Source of the DNA: Kiloniellaceae bacterium
GTDB lineage: Bacteria > Pseudomonadota > Alphaproteobacteria > Kiloniellales > J153
Assembly: GCA_021776175.1 (NCBI GenBank)
Contig: JAJFGJ010000002.1
Coordinates: 62,001 to 126,000 of the forward strand
Direction of reading: 5' to 3'
DNA: 64,000 nt
The notes beneath the pieces are model-generated. The model saw only the letters and a list, made by a program, of their open reading frames with translations, was not told the origin of the DNA and ran no database searches. Both the position numbers and the translations under genes were made by a program. This document shows, piece by piece, positions 34,087-40,915 of this stretch (position 1 is its first letter; each line of letters starts with the position of its first letter).

Positions 34087-34344
34087 ATGGCGAAGAAATG
34101 GGCGGTCCGCGAAGGCCAGCGCTACGTACAGCGGCCAAGCACGCGATACCGGCATGTGATCTGGGAAGTGGGCGCCGTCAAAGCGGGGAACGCACCCATA
34201 GCCCATGCACACCTGGTCAAGGTGGACGACCCTCTGCGCTGCAAGACAATTTCCTGCAATACCCTGGCCGATCCGTCTTTCTATGAGCTCATTAGCGACG
34301 CGGGAAATTCCGCCGATCTGGCCGGCGGCCGCGAAGTCTTATAG
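34087..34344 (+). CDS. Hypothetical protein of 85 residues
   Basis: I do not recognise a family. The protein is basic at its N terminus (MAKKWAVREGQRYVQRPSTRYRHVIWEVG) and then reads like a small beta-barrel or strand-rich domain (AHLVKVDDPLRCKTISCNTLADPSFYELI) with two Cys five residues apart. A good ribosome site (GGAAACGGAAGCAA) precedes the ATG, there is no competing gene on the other strand, and codon use fits the neighbours, so I regard it as real. It lies between the methyltransferase leader and tRNA-Val. Similar small proteins in alphaproteobacteria are uncharacterised. Confidence 0.55.
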   Translation: MAKKWAVREGQRYVQRPSTRYRHVIWEVGAVKAGNAPIAHAHLVKVDDPLRCKTISCNTLADPSFYELISDAGNSADLAGGREVL

Positions 34345-34369
34345 GCAACTAATCGGCTGAAGACCGGAG

Positions 34370-34444
34370 TGGTGGGCGCACCTGGGATTGAACCAGGGAC
34401 CTCTACGATGTCAACGTAGCGCTCTCCCGCTGAGCTATGCGCCC
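34370..34444 (-). tRNA. tRNA-Val (anticodon GAC)
   Basis: Minus strand begins GGGCGCATAGCTCAGCGGGA and ends CAATCCCAGGTGCGCCCACCA. The 7-base acceptor stem GGGCGCA/TGCGCCC, D arm AGCTCAGCGGGAGAGC, anticodon stem CTACG/CGTAG around loop TTGACAT (anticodon GAC, valine) and T arm with GGTTCAATCC all fit. The 3' CCA is encoded. It sits between a small hypothetical gene and cpdR. Confidence 0.97.
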
Positions 34445-34592
34445 AAACCGGCCGATACGGAAGGTTCGAGAAAAGCGCCAAGACGCCAGCCAGAACCAGG
34501 GAAGGCCGACCCAAGGCAGAGGCCAAGTAACACCATCCCCCGGACATTTCAAGCCCGGCAAACAGGGTTCCGTCATAGGATCGGGAAAGGCG

Positions 34593-34955
34593 CTATCCGA
34601 CCTGGAGCATGGCCCCAACCTGATCGACAAGGTCGCGCAGGTGAAACGGTTTCGAAAGGACACGGGCGTCCTTCGGGCTTTGCTCGCGGGCCCTCAAGGC
34701 CACAGCCGCGAATCCGGTAATGAACATCACTTTCAAGCTGGGCTGCCTTTTGGTCGCGCGCCGGGCGACTTCGATTCCGTCCAAGCCCGGCATGACGACG
34801 TCCGCCAAAAGAAGGTCGAAGCTGGCGTCCGTCACTTGCGCCAAGGCGTCAAGCCCGTCGCCCACTGCGACGACCTCGTGACCGGCGCGCCGGAGCGCCT
34901 TGGCCAGAAATTCGCGCATGCTGTCGTCGTCTTCCGCGATCAGTATATTTGCCAT
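34593..34955 (-). CDS. cpdR: CpdR-type cell-cycle response regulator
   Basis: A 120-residue single-domain receiver. In Caulobacter, unphosphorylated CpdR goes to the pole and acts as adaptor that primes ClpXP for degradation of CtrA-pathway and other substrates; phosphorylation through the CckA-ChpT relay switches it off. The acidic pocket is AEDDD (8-11), the phospho-acceptor Asp52 is in LLLADVVMPGLDG, and the CpdR-like KVMFITGFAAVAL, with Thr and the Lys of VLSKPFHLRDLV, is nearly identical to the Caulobacter text. No output domain is present. The start at 34955 is chosen by family length; the frame reaches 34997. It is divergent from the N-formylglutamate amidohydrolase gene, an arrangement frequent in alphaproteobacteria. 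Confidence 0.93.
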   Translation of the reverse strand: MANILIAEDDDSMREFLAKALRRAGHEVVAVGDGLDALAQVTDASFDLLLADVVMPGLDGIEVARRATKRQPSLKVMFITGFAAVALRAREQSPKDARVLSKPFHLRDLVDQVGAMLQVG

Positions 34956-35185
34956 CGGGCCTAGCCGCCGGGGGGAATCACAAAATGCAGGCCTCAAAGA
35001 GCCATGAGGCCACTATACCTAAGTGTCTTAGTCTAAAATAGTCATTAACGGCCACCTTCCGATTGACCAAATACGGGATACCGGGGACGGCGCGGGCCAG
35101 GGGCGGTGGGCTTCGGAGGAAAGTCCGATGACAGTACGGCCGGTTTCTTTTAAACAGGTGGGGAGTAACTGGCCTGGGCGGGATC

Positions 35186-36058
35186 ATGGACGTCGAAACG
35201 CCGTTCGACATTGACGACACCTCGCACGACATTCTGACGCCGGAGCGCCAGATACTCCCGCTTGTTTTCGCGTCGCCTCACAGTGGCACGAACTACCGGC
35301 CGGAGTTCATTGCCGCATCGCGGCTGGATCGGCTGGCCCTGCGCAAATCGGAAGACAGTTTCGTCGACGAGCTGTTCGATTGGGCGCCAAGGCTTGGCGC
35401 GCCATTAATTAGAGCCTTGTTTCCACGCGCCTTCGTCGACGCGAACCGGGAACCCTTCGAGCTCGACCCCACGATGTTCGCGGATGACTTGCCAACCTAT
35501 GCCAACACGAGTTCCCCCCGCGTCGCGGCGGGCCTGGGGACGATCGCACGGGTAGTCGCCAACGGTACCGACATATACCACGGCAAGCTGTCTTTCGATG
35601 AAGCCTTGCGCCGGTTACAGCGCTATTACTGGCCTTACCACCGGGCCCTCGCCAACCTGGTGGAACGGACCCGTATGAACTTCAATAGCTGTATTCTGAT
35701 CGATTGCCACTCCATGCCGTCTTGCGGCGGCCCAAATGGCCACGGCCGGGTCGATTTCGTGCTGGGCGACTGCCATGGCGCATCGTGCGCGCCGGCCGTC
35801 ATCGAGGTTGCCGAAACGGCACTGCGCGGTATCGGCTATAAGGTCGCGCGCAATACGCCTTATTCAGGCGGTTTCGTTACCCGGCACTACGGCCGGCCCG
35901 GAGAAGGCATCCATAGCCTGCAAATCGAGATCAACCGTGCCCTGTATATGGATGAGACCAGGATCCGCCGGGCACCCGCGATGGCCGGACTCAAGGAAGA
36001 TCTCCGCTTGGTGATCGCGGCCTTGGGCGCTCTACCCAGCTCGAAATTCGCCGCATGA
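35186..36058 (+). CDS. N-formylglutamate amidohydrolase family protein (copy 2)
   Basis: A 290-residue member of the N-formylglutamate amidohydrolase family. It contains PLVFASPHSGTNYRPEF, RKSEDSFVDELFDWAPRLGAPLI, FVDANREPFELDPTMF, the CILIDCHSMPSCGG metal-ligand strand with His, and NTPYSGGFVTRHYGRPGEGIHSLQIEINRALYMDE. The match to the family is stronger than that of the copy at 18.2-19.0 kb. No histidine-utilisation genes are near, so the hut function is uncertain. It is divergent from cpdR and overlaps the downstream GNAT gene by 4 bases (ATGA), so the two are coupled. Confidence 0.9.
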   Translation: MDVETPFDIDDTSHDILTPERQILPLVFASPHSGTNYRPEFIAASRLDRLALRKSEDSFVDELFDWAPRLGAPLIRALFPRAFVDANREPFELDPTMFADDLPTYANTSSPRVAAGLGTIARVVANGTDIYHGKLSFDEALRRLQRYYWPYHRALANLVERTRMNFNSCILIDCHSMPSCGGPNGHGRVDFVLGDCHGASCAPAVIEVAETALRGIGYKVARNTPYSGGFVTRHYGRPGEGIHSLQIEINRALYMDETRIRRAPAMAGLKEDLRLVIAALGALPSSKFAA

Positions 36059-36624
36059 GCGAGCCCGGCGTGTCCTCCCACAGCCCGATTCTAGTGCGCG
36101 ACGCAGCTTCGCGCGATCTCGGCGAGATCGCGGCGATCTATGCCCATCATGTAAGTCATGGCCTCGCCTCCTTCGAGGAGGTGCCGCCAGAGCCGGGGGA
36201 GATGGAACGCCGGTTCCAGGCCATCGTGACCCGGGGCTTACCCTATCTGGTGGCCGAGCAGGATGACGGCGGGGTTGGAGGATATGCCTATGCCGGCCCG
36301 TATAGGGCCCGGCCAGGCTATCGCTATTCGGTCGAGAATTCGGTCTATGTGGCGCCCGGGGCGCTTGGAAAAGGGCTGGGTAAGGCCTTGCTGGAGGAAC
36401 TGATCCGGCGCTGCACCGACTTGGGTTACCGCCAGATGATCGCGATCATCGGCGACAGCAAGAACTGGTCCTCTATCCGCCTGCACGAATCCTTTGGATT
36501 TAGACACGTCGGCACGCTTTCAGCCGTCGGCTTCAAGCTCGGCCGCTGGGTCGATAGCGTGATCCTCCAGCGCCCTCTTGGCGACGGCGAATCGAACATC
36601 CCGGAGCAAGGATCAAAGGAATAG
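36055..36624 (+). CDS. GNAT N-acetyltransferase, phosphinothricin acetyltransferase-like
   Basis: A 189-residue acetyl-CoA-dependent N-acetyltransferase. It matches the Pat/ArsN/YncA branch: LVRDAASRDLGEIAAIYAHHVSHGLASFEEVPP at the N terminus, GYAYAGPYRARPGYRYSVENSVYVAPGALGKGLGKALLEELIRR, in which the AcCoA-binding GKGLGKAL loop lies at about 103-110, and IGDSKNWSSIRLHESFGFRHVGTL. Members acetylate phosphinothricin, methionine sulfoximine or arsinothricin-like amines. The ATG overlaps the stop of the amidohydrolase (ATGA). A role in detoxifying glutamate analogues would fit the partner, but this is inference. Confidence 0.9.
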   Translation: MSEPGVSSHSPILVRDAASRDLGEIAAIYAHHVSHGLASFEEVPPEPGEMERRFQAIVTRGLPYLVAEQDDGGVGGYAYAGPYRARPGYRYSVENSVYVAPGALGKGLGKALLEELIRRCTDLGYRQMIAIIGDSKNWSSIRLHESFGFRHVGTLSAVGFKLGRWVDSVILQRPLGDGESNIPEQGSKE

Positions 36625-36630
36625 AGGTGG

Positions 36631-36725
36631 AAAAAAGGCCGTGCGCGAGGCACGGCCCAAGTTTAGGGAGGAAACGCCTAACAGGCGTGCGGCAAGTGAC
36701 GAGCGGGCGCTCATCAAATATGCCG
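36631..36725 (-). ncRNA. Probable small RNA resembling MmgR (alpha-r8 family)
   Basis: On the minus strand a compact RNA of about 95 bases is predicted. From 5' to 3' it has hairpin 1 (TGATGAGC GCCC GCTCGTCA, 36716-36697), hairpin 2 (ACGCCT GTT AGGCGT, 36688-36674), an unpaired stretch containing TTTCCTCCCT (36674-36665) and a Rho-independent terminator (GGCCGTGC/GCACGGCC, 36657-36637, then six T). A promoter lies 8 bases upstream of the proposed start. This order, and the UUUCCUCCCU ten-mer, is what I recall for the alphaproteobacterial trans-acting sRNA MmgR, which limits polyhydroxybutyrate accumulation in Sinorhizobium. The C-rich motif could pair with ribosome-binding sites. Family assignment is from memory of the motif, not from a covariance search. 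Confidence 0.7.
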
Positions 36726-36733
36726 CAATGCAC

Positions 36734-36762
36734 AATATGGTGTGTTTATTGTTATATGACAA
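36734..36762 (-). promoter_or_regulatory. Promoter of the small RNA
   Basis: Minus strand TTGTCA (36762-36757), 17-base spacer, CATATT (36739-36734). It places transcription start near 36726, the 5' side of hairpin 1. Confidence 0.5.
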
Positions 36763-36870
36763 GGGATAGAGTACGTTGCTTTGCAACATAAATGGCCAAT
36801 CTAGAGTGGACTTGGCTGAGTACAATCTGAGCCAACGACGGGTAATTGGCGAAGCGGGGAAGGACGGAAG

Positions 36871-37878
36871 ATGTTCAAGGCTGTTTTACTAGAAGAATCC
36901 GATGGGAAGATATCCGCCGGAATCCAGGACCTCGACGAGGCCCGGCTACCGGGTCTTGAGGCGGCGGTCACCGTCGCGGTTGAGTATTCGACCTTGAACT
37001 ACAAGGACGGCATGATCCTGAATGGAATTGGCCGCCTGGTCCGCACCTACCCCCACGTGCCGGGGGTCGATTTCGCCGGCGTCGTCGAGACCAGCAACCA
37101 TCCGGACTACAAGCCGGGCGACCGGGTCGTTTCGACCGGCTGGCGCGTCGGCGAAATGACTTGGGGCGGCTTTGCCCAGAAAGCCCGGGTCAAGGGCGAT
37201 TGGCTGGTGCCGCTGCCGGAGGGCCTGACGAACAAGCGCGCCATGGCCCTGGGAACCGCTGGAATTACCGCCATGATGGCGGTCATGGCCCTGGAAGAGC
37301 ACGGCGTTTCGCCCGTCCGGAGCGCCCAGGAAGGCGGCGAGGTCCTGGTCACCGGCGCCGCCGGCGGTGTCGGCTCGGTCGCGGTCACCCTGCTGGCCAA
37401 GCTCGGCTATAAGGTCGCGGCCTCTACCGGACGCCAGGAAGCCCACGATTATTTGCGCGGCCTTGGCGCCGCCACCATCGTCGAGCGGGCCGAGCTGGCT
37501 GAAATCTCGAAACGCCCCCTGGCCCGCGAGCGCTGGGCTGGCTGCGTCGATTCGGTCGGCGGGACGACGCTGGCGCATGTCTTGACCGAAACCGCCCACG
37601 GCGGCTCCGTCGCCGCGGTCGGGCTCGCCGGGGGCAATGCCCTGGAGACCACCGTGCTGCCCTTCCTGCTGCGCGGCGTGAACCTCCTGGGGATCGATTC
37701 GGTCATGTGTCCGCAGGCCCGCCGCCGGGCGGCCTGGGCCCGGCTGGTCGAGGACCTGCCGATGGAAAAACTGGACGCCATTACCGAAACCGCGGCGCTT
37801 GGCGATCTCCTGACCCTGGGTCAGAAGATCCTGAAGGGCCAGATCCGCGGCCGACTCGTGATCGACGTCAACGCTTAA
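36871..37878 (+). CDS. acuI: MDR-family NADPH oxidoreductase, acrylyl-CoA reductase (AcuI/YhdH) type
   Basis: A 335-residue medium-chain reductase of the YhdH/YhfP group; AcuI members reduce the toxic intermediate acryloyl-CoA to propionyl-CoA with NADPH. Features are EYSTLNYKDGMILNGIGRLVRTYPHVPGVDFAGVVETS (substrate domain), GWRVGEMTWGGFAQKARVKGDWLVPLPEGLT and the dinucleotide loop VTGAAGGVGSVAVTLLAKLGYKVAASTGR (about 155-185). No zinc-binding Cys set is present, as in all quinone-oxidoreductase-like members. Its length fits AcuI (about 330). It precedes a flavin reductase gene by 9 bases. The symbol reflects family membership; in this organism it may serve general enoyl-CoA or acrylate detoxification. 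Confidence 0.85.
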   Translation: MFKAVLLEESDGKISAGIQDLDEARLPGLEAAVTVAVEYSTLNYKDGMILNGIGRLVRTYPHVPGVDFAGVVETSNHPDYKPGDRVVSTGWRVGEMTWGGFAQKARVKGDWLVPLPEGLTNKRAMALGTAGITAMMAVMALEEHGVSPVRSAQEGGEVLVTGAAGGVGSVAVTLLAKLGYKVAASTGRQEAHDYLRGLGAATIVERAELAEISKRPLARERWAGCVDSVGGTTLAHVLTETAHGGSVAAVGLAGGNALETTVLPFLLRGVNLLGIDSVMCPQARRRAAWARLVEDLPMEKLDAITETAALGDLLTLGQKILKGQIRGRLVIDVNA

Positions 37879-37887
37879 CCTAAGACC

Positions 37888-38367
37888 GTGGATCCAACGC
37901 AATACAGGCAGGCGCTCGGCAGCTTCGCGACCGGGATCACGGTCATCAGCGCCCCGGGCCCCGGCGGCACGCCGATCGGCATCACCGCCAATTCCTTCAA
38001 CTCGGTCTCGATCGACCCGCCCCTGGTCCTGTTCAGCCTGAAGCGGCGTTCCTACAGCCTGCAAGCCTTTCTGGACAGCGAGACCTTCGCCGTCAACATC
38101 CTGCGCGAGGACCAGCAGGACCTTTGCGACCGCTTCGCCCAGGCCCGCGAGGACAAGTGGTCAAGCGTGGGCTACGATATCTGGGACACCGGCTGCCCGA
38201 TCCTGCACGACGCCCTGGCCAAGTTCGAATGCCGGATCCGCCACACCTACGAAGGCGGCGACCACATCATCATCGTCGGCGAAGTCGTGCGCTTCGAATA
38301 CGACCCAAACGGAAAGCCCTTGGTCTACTGGCGCGGCAAGTTTCAGCCGATGGCGCCGGACGGGTGA
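37888..38367 (+). CDS. Flavin reductase family (FMN-binding) protein
   Basis: A 159-residue FMN-binding split-barrel protein of the flavin reductase-like family, usually an NAD(P)H:flavin oxidoreductase supplying reduced flavin to a monooxygenase. The family pattern is complete: YRQALGSFATGITVISAPGPGGTPIGITANSFNSVSIDPPLVLFSLKRRSYSLQAFLDSETFAVNILREDQQDLCDRFA, then HTYEGGDHIIIVGEVVRFEY near the end. It starts with GTG at 37888, 9 bases after the AcuI-like gene. No monooxygenase gene is beside it, so its partner is unknown; joint expression with the reductase is likely. Confidence 0.9.
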   Translation: MDPTQYRQALGSFATGITVISAPGPGGTPIGITANSFNSVSIDPPLVLFSLKRRSYSLQAFLDSETFAVNILREDQQDLCDRFAQAREDKWSSVGYDIWDTGCPILHDALAKFECRIRHTYEGGDHIIIVGEVVRFEYDPNGKPLVYWRGKFQPMAPDG

Positions 38368-38447
38368 TGTATTGGGGGCAGTTTTTGTCCCAGGCATCGG
38401 AGTGGAGGCCGATGGCACGCTCAGGACACGAACGAACTTAAACCTCA

Positions 38448-38461
38448 ACAGACCGTTCTGT
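38448..38461. promoter_or_regulatory. Palindromic TetR-type operator candidate upstream of the TetR gene at 38570
   Basis: ACAGACCGTTCTGT is a perfect inverted repeat (ACAGA-CCGT-TCTGT), typical of TetR-family operators, 108 bases ahead of the TetR start and 81 bases after the flavin reductase stop. Confidence 0.4.
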
Positions 38462-38529
38462 ATTGTCCAGGAAAGCAATTTCCTTGACTGTCGAGCCAAA
38501 AGGCCTTGATTTTGCTCGATATCTTATGA

Positions 38530-38549
38530 TAGACAGATTAGTCTGGCTA
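38530..38549. promoter_or_regulatory. Second operator candidate directly before the TetR gene at 38570
   Basis: TAGACAGATTAGTCTGGCTA holds AGAC and GTCT half-sites 6 bases apart, 20 bases before the TetR ATG, in the place expected for autoregulation. The half-sites share the AGAC/GTCT core with the palindrome at 38448. Confidence 0.4.
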
Positions 38550-38569
38550 GAATAAGCGAGAGACAAGGG

Positions 38570-39142
38570 ATGCCCCAAAGCCGGCGCGGCCACTTGATCG
38601 ACACGGCTATCGCCCTCTTCAATCGGGATGGCTATCACGCCACCGGGATCGACCGGATTCTGAGCGAGGCCGTCGTTGCCAAGATGACCCTCTACAAGCA
38701 CTTCAAGTCGAAGAACGATTTGATCGTGGCCGCGCTTCAACGCCGCGACGAGCTCTGGATGCGGCAGTTCCGTCAAACCGTGGAACGCCGGGCGACCACC
38801 CCGGCGGCACGTCTTTTAGCGATCTTCGATGCCTTGGAAGGCTGGTTCCAAGGCCCAGACTTTCACGGCTGCATGTTCATCAAGGCGGCGGCGGAATATT
38901 CCGACCCGCGAGATCCGATCCATGACGCCGCGGCCCAACACCACCGCAATATCATGGCGTATCTGCGCACGCTAGCCGAGGCCACCGGCGCCAAGCGGCC
39001 AGCCCGCTTGGCGCGGGAGATCTTGCTATTGATGGAAGGCGCGCTCGCGGTGACCCAGGTCAACGGTCCTATCGGCGCGGCGCGGGAAGCCGCCCGGGTC
39101 GCGGAAGTGCTGATTACTCAGGCCGTCCGGCCGGACACCTGA
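38570..39142 (+). CDS. TetR/AcrR-family regulator (first copy)
   Basis: A 190-residue TetR-family repressor. The DNA-binding domain (about 7-53) has GHLIDTAIALFNRDGYHATGIDRILSEAVVAKMTLYKHFKSKNDLIVAAL, the canonical helix-turn-helix with the YKHFKSKNDL helix end. The C-terminal ligand domain (FHGCMFIKAAAEYSDPRDPIHDAAAQHHRNIM) is of the LmrA/YxaF-like type that often binds hydrophobic effectors. It is not closely followed by a transporter gene; the nearest targets are itself, the upstream AcuI-flavin reductase unit and the convergent glyoxalase-like gene. Two palindromes upstream support autoregulation. Confidence 0.9.
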   Translation: MPQSRRGHLIDTAIALFNRDGYHATGIDRILSEAVVAKMTLYKHFKSKNDLIVAALQRRDELWMRQFRQTVERRATTPAARLLAIFDALEGWFQGPDFHGCMFIKAAAEYSDPRDPIHDAAAQHHRNIMAYLRTLAEATGAKRPARLAREILLLMEGALAVTQVNGPIGAAREAARVAEVLITQAVRPDT

Positions 39143-39151
39143 GCTGGAATT

Positions 39152-40003
39152 TCAAACCTCCTCGAACTCCAGAACGACGCCGCAGGCCAAGGCGGGATCG
39201 AGGCGCAACAACTCATCGCCATCGCGCAGAAACGGAACGCCCGCTTCTTGCAGATAATCGACAGTGTGCGCCAAATCGCCAACACCGATACGAAGACCCG
39301 CCAAATAGGGTAAGGCACGCTCCGCCAAATTCGCGATTCCGGAGAATTGCCGACGCAGGTCATCGGGCCCGGTTAAACGCAGCAGACCGGCGCCGGTTTG
39401 GACCTCGACCGCGCCATGACCCGCCGATACCGCTTCCGGTCCAAAGAGCGCGCCGTAAGCGAGAGCCGCCGCCCCCGGATCGGCGACCGCGCCGGTCACC
39501 GAGACGATGCCCAGCGCGCCGTTGGGATGGTCCAGCCAGGTGTCCTGCCAAACCAGGCCGGGCGTTAGATGCTGGACAATGAAGGCCGAAAGGCCGGCGG
39601 TCGCTTCGGGCGCCATGTGCAGGGTGCGAAAAGAAGGTTCCACATCGCCGCCAGGCAACTCCAGCTTGCGGCTGAGGGCCTTGGGCTCCCCAGCCGCGAC
39701 ATCGCGCCCGCGCAAATCTCGCGCCGCCGCCTCAACATCGGGACTAGCGAAGGCCAATCCGAGCAAACCTTCGCCGTCCTCCAGAAAACGGTCCAGATTA
39801 TTGGTGAACTGCGCCGGATCGACGATGCCCAGCAATTCGATGTAGCCGCTGCGCAGCATGGCGCAGTAGTTGGCCGTGCCCCAACCGATGTGCCGCCCGC
39901 GCGGGCTAAGCGTAAAGCCCAGGTGGGCGAAGGTCAGGCGCGCCGCCTCAAGATCGCGCGCGCCAACGAGGACGTGATCGATACCAGCGACGTCGTTCTG
40001 CAT
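39152..40003 (-). CDS. VOC-superfamily (glyoxalase-like) protein
   Basis: A 283-residue protein of the vicinal oxygen chelate fold with two betaalphabeta repeats. The N terminus IDHVLVGARDLEAARLTFAHLGFTLSPRGRHIGWGTANYCAMLRSGYIELLGIVDPAQFTNNLD is the glyoxalase-like_dom pattern, with His4-type and Glu residues that would bind a divalent metal; the second half has LPYLAGLRIGVGDLAHTVDYLQEAGVPFLRDGDELLRLDPALACGVVLEFEEV. Such proteins are usually lyases, dioxygenases or uncharacterised. It is convergent with the TetR gene at 38570 and divergent from the one at 40177 with a 173-base gap. Confidence 0.8.
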   Translation of the reverse strand: MQNDVAGIDHVLVGARDLEAARLTFAHLGFTLSPRGRHIGWGTANYCAMLRSGYIELLGIVDPAQFTNNLDRFLEDGEGLLGLAFASPDVEAAARDLRGRDVAAGEPKALSRKLELPGGDVEPSFRTLHMAPEATAGLSAFIVQHLTPGLVWQDTWLDHPNGALGIVSVTGAVADPGAAALAYGALFGPEAVSAGHGAVEVQTGAGLLRLTGPDDLRRQFSGIANLAERALPYLAGLRIGVGDLAHTVDYLQEAGVPFLRDGDELLRLDPALACGVVLEFEEV

Positions 40004-40159
40004 GGGCTAAGTGTACCTATGACCGGCACAAATGTAACCCCAATCTCGTGCCCATATAGACGCGCGCCGTTGGCCGCACATGAGCGCACCACGAACCAGC
40101 GGTAGCCACTGCAGAGATAAGCGGGCGCGAGAACTTGGGCTGTGTTTGGCCGCCAAATT

Positions 40160-40178
40160 ATGTAATAGATCCTTACAT
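40160..40178 (+). promoter_or_regulatory. ATGTAA-N7-TTACAT operator overlapping the TetR start at 40177
   Basis: ATGTAATAGATCCTTACAT has perfect 6-base arms with a 7-base centre and its right arm runs into the TetR ATG. The same 19-base layout recurs at 40888-40906 before the next gene. Confidence 0.65.
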
Positions 40179-40812
40179 GGCTTGGACGAAAGATAGCGGG
40201 AAACGGCGTGGGTACCATCACGGCAATCTGCGCGAAGCCTTGATTGCGGCGGCACTGGATTTGATCGCGGATAAAGGCCCGGCCGGTTTTACCTTCGCCG
40301 AAGCGGCCCGCGCCGCCGGGGTTAGTCCAGCCGCGCCCTATCGCCATTTCCGCGACCGCGACGCCCTCATGGCCGATGTCGCGCTGCGCGGATTCGAGCA
40401 TTTTACGGAGGCCTTGGAGCAGGGCTGGGACAACGGCAAGCCTCATCCCTACCGGGCCCTGGAAAACCTGGGACGCGCCTATCTGGCTTTCGCCCGCAAT
40501 GAACCAGCCTATTACGCCGCGATGTTCGAAGCCCAGGTGCCGCGCGATTCGAACCAAGAGCTGTCGCGGGCCTCCGACCGCTCTTTTTCGATCCTGCGTC
40601 AGGCTTGCGAGGCGCTGTGCGCCCTGATGCCGGCGGAAAAGCGGCCACCGACCTTGATGATGAGCCTGCACATCTGGGCCATGTCACACGGGATAGCCTC
40701 GCTGTTCGCACGCGGCGATTCGGCTAGGCGCAAACTGCCCATGACGCCGGAGGATTTGCTCGAAGCCGGACTCCTGCTCTACTTGCGCGGGTTGGGGTTA
40801 GAAGGGCTCTAG
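40177..40812 (+). CDS. TetR-family regulator with WHG-type C-terminal domain
   Basis: A 211-residue TetR regulator. The N-terminal part GYHHGNLREALIAAALDLIADKGPAGFTFAEAARAAGVSPAAPYRHFRDRDALMADVALRGFEHFTEAL is the TetR helix-turn-helix followed by the C-terminal WHG-domain pattern (FARNEPAYYAAMFEAQVPRD and IWAMSHGIASLFARGD). I take the ATG at 40177; the frame extends to 40135 but that stretch would cross the operator. Its own start overlaps the left copy of a 19-base palindrome, and the next gene, a DUF2852 membrane protein, carries the same palindrome, so it probably represses both. Confidence 0.88.
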   Translation: MAWTKDSGKRRGYHHGNLREALIAAALDLIADKGPAGFTFAEAARAAGVSPAAPYRHFRDRDALMADVALRGFEHFTEALEQGWDNGKPHPYRALENLGRAYLAFARNEPAYYAAMFEAQVPRDSNQELSRASDRSFSILRQACEALCALMPAEKRPPTLMMSLHIWAMSHGIASLFARGDSARRKLPMTPEDLLEAGLLLYLRGLGLEGL

Positions 40813-40853
40813 CCACGCCGGTCACTTTTTGTAGTTAATTGTTCTCTCCACTC

Positions 40854-40882
40854 TTGACACTCGCCCTAGCCATCGCCAGATT
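40854..40882 (+). promoter_or_regulatory. Promoter of the DUF2852 gene
   Basis: A perfect TTGACA (40854-40859) with a 17-base spacer to CAGATT (40877-40882, weak). The operator at 40888-40906 begins 5 bases downstream of the -10, where a bound repressor would block initiation. Confidence 0.5.
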
Positions 40883-40887
40883 TGTGA

Positions 40888-40906
40888 ATGTAAAATACAT
40901 TTACAT
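40888..40906 (+). promoter_or_regulatory. ATGTAA-N7-TTACAT operator at the DUF2852 promoter
   Basis: ATGTAAAATACATTTACAT has the same 6-base arms and 7-base spacing as the site at 40160-40178. It lies between the -10 and the ribosome site (GAGG at 40907) of the DUF2852 gene. Confidence 0.68.
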
Positions 40907-40915
40907 GAGGATCCG

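Noticed and set aside
35115..35134. GGAGGAAAGTCCGATGACAG, reminiscent of the RNase P RNA core
   Set aside because: Only about a dozen bases match. The rest of the roughly 400-nt RNA is absent because the amidohydrolase gene begins at 35186.
36637..36657. Hairpin taken as a plus-strand terminator for the GNAT gene
   Set aside because: On the plus strand no T run follows; the run is on the minus side, where it completes the small RNA. It could act in both directions only weakly.
36578..36769. A 63-residue plus-strand frame crossing the sRNA locus
   Set aside because: It overlaps the end of the GNAT gene and has no conserved text; the structure on the opposite strand explains the region better.
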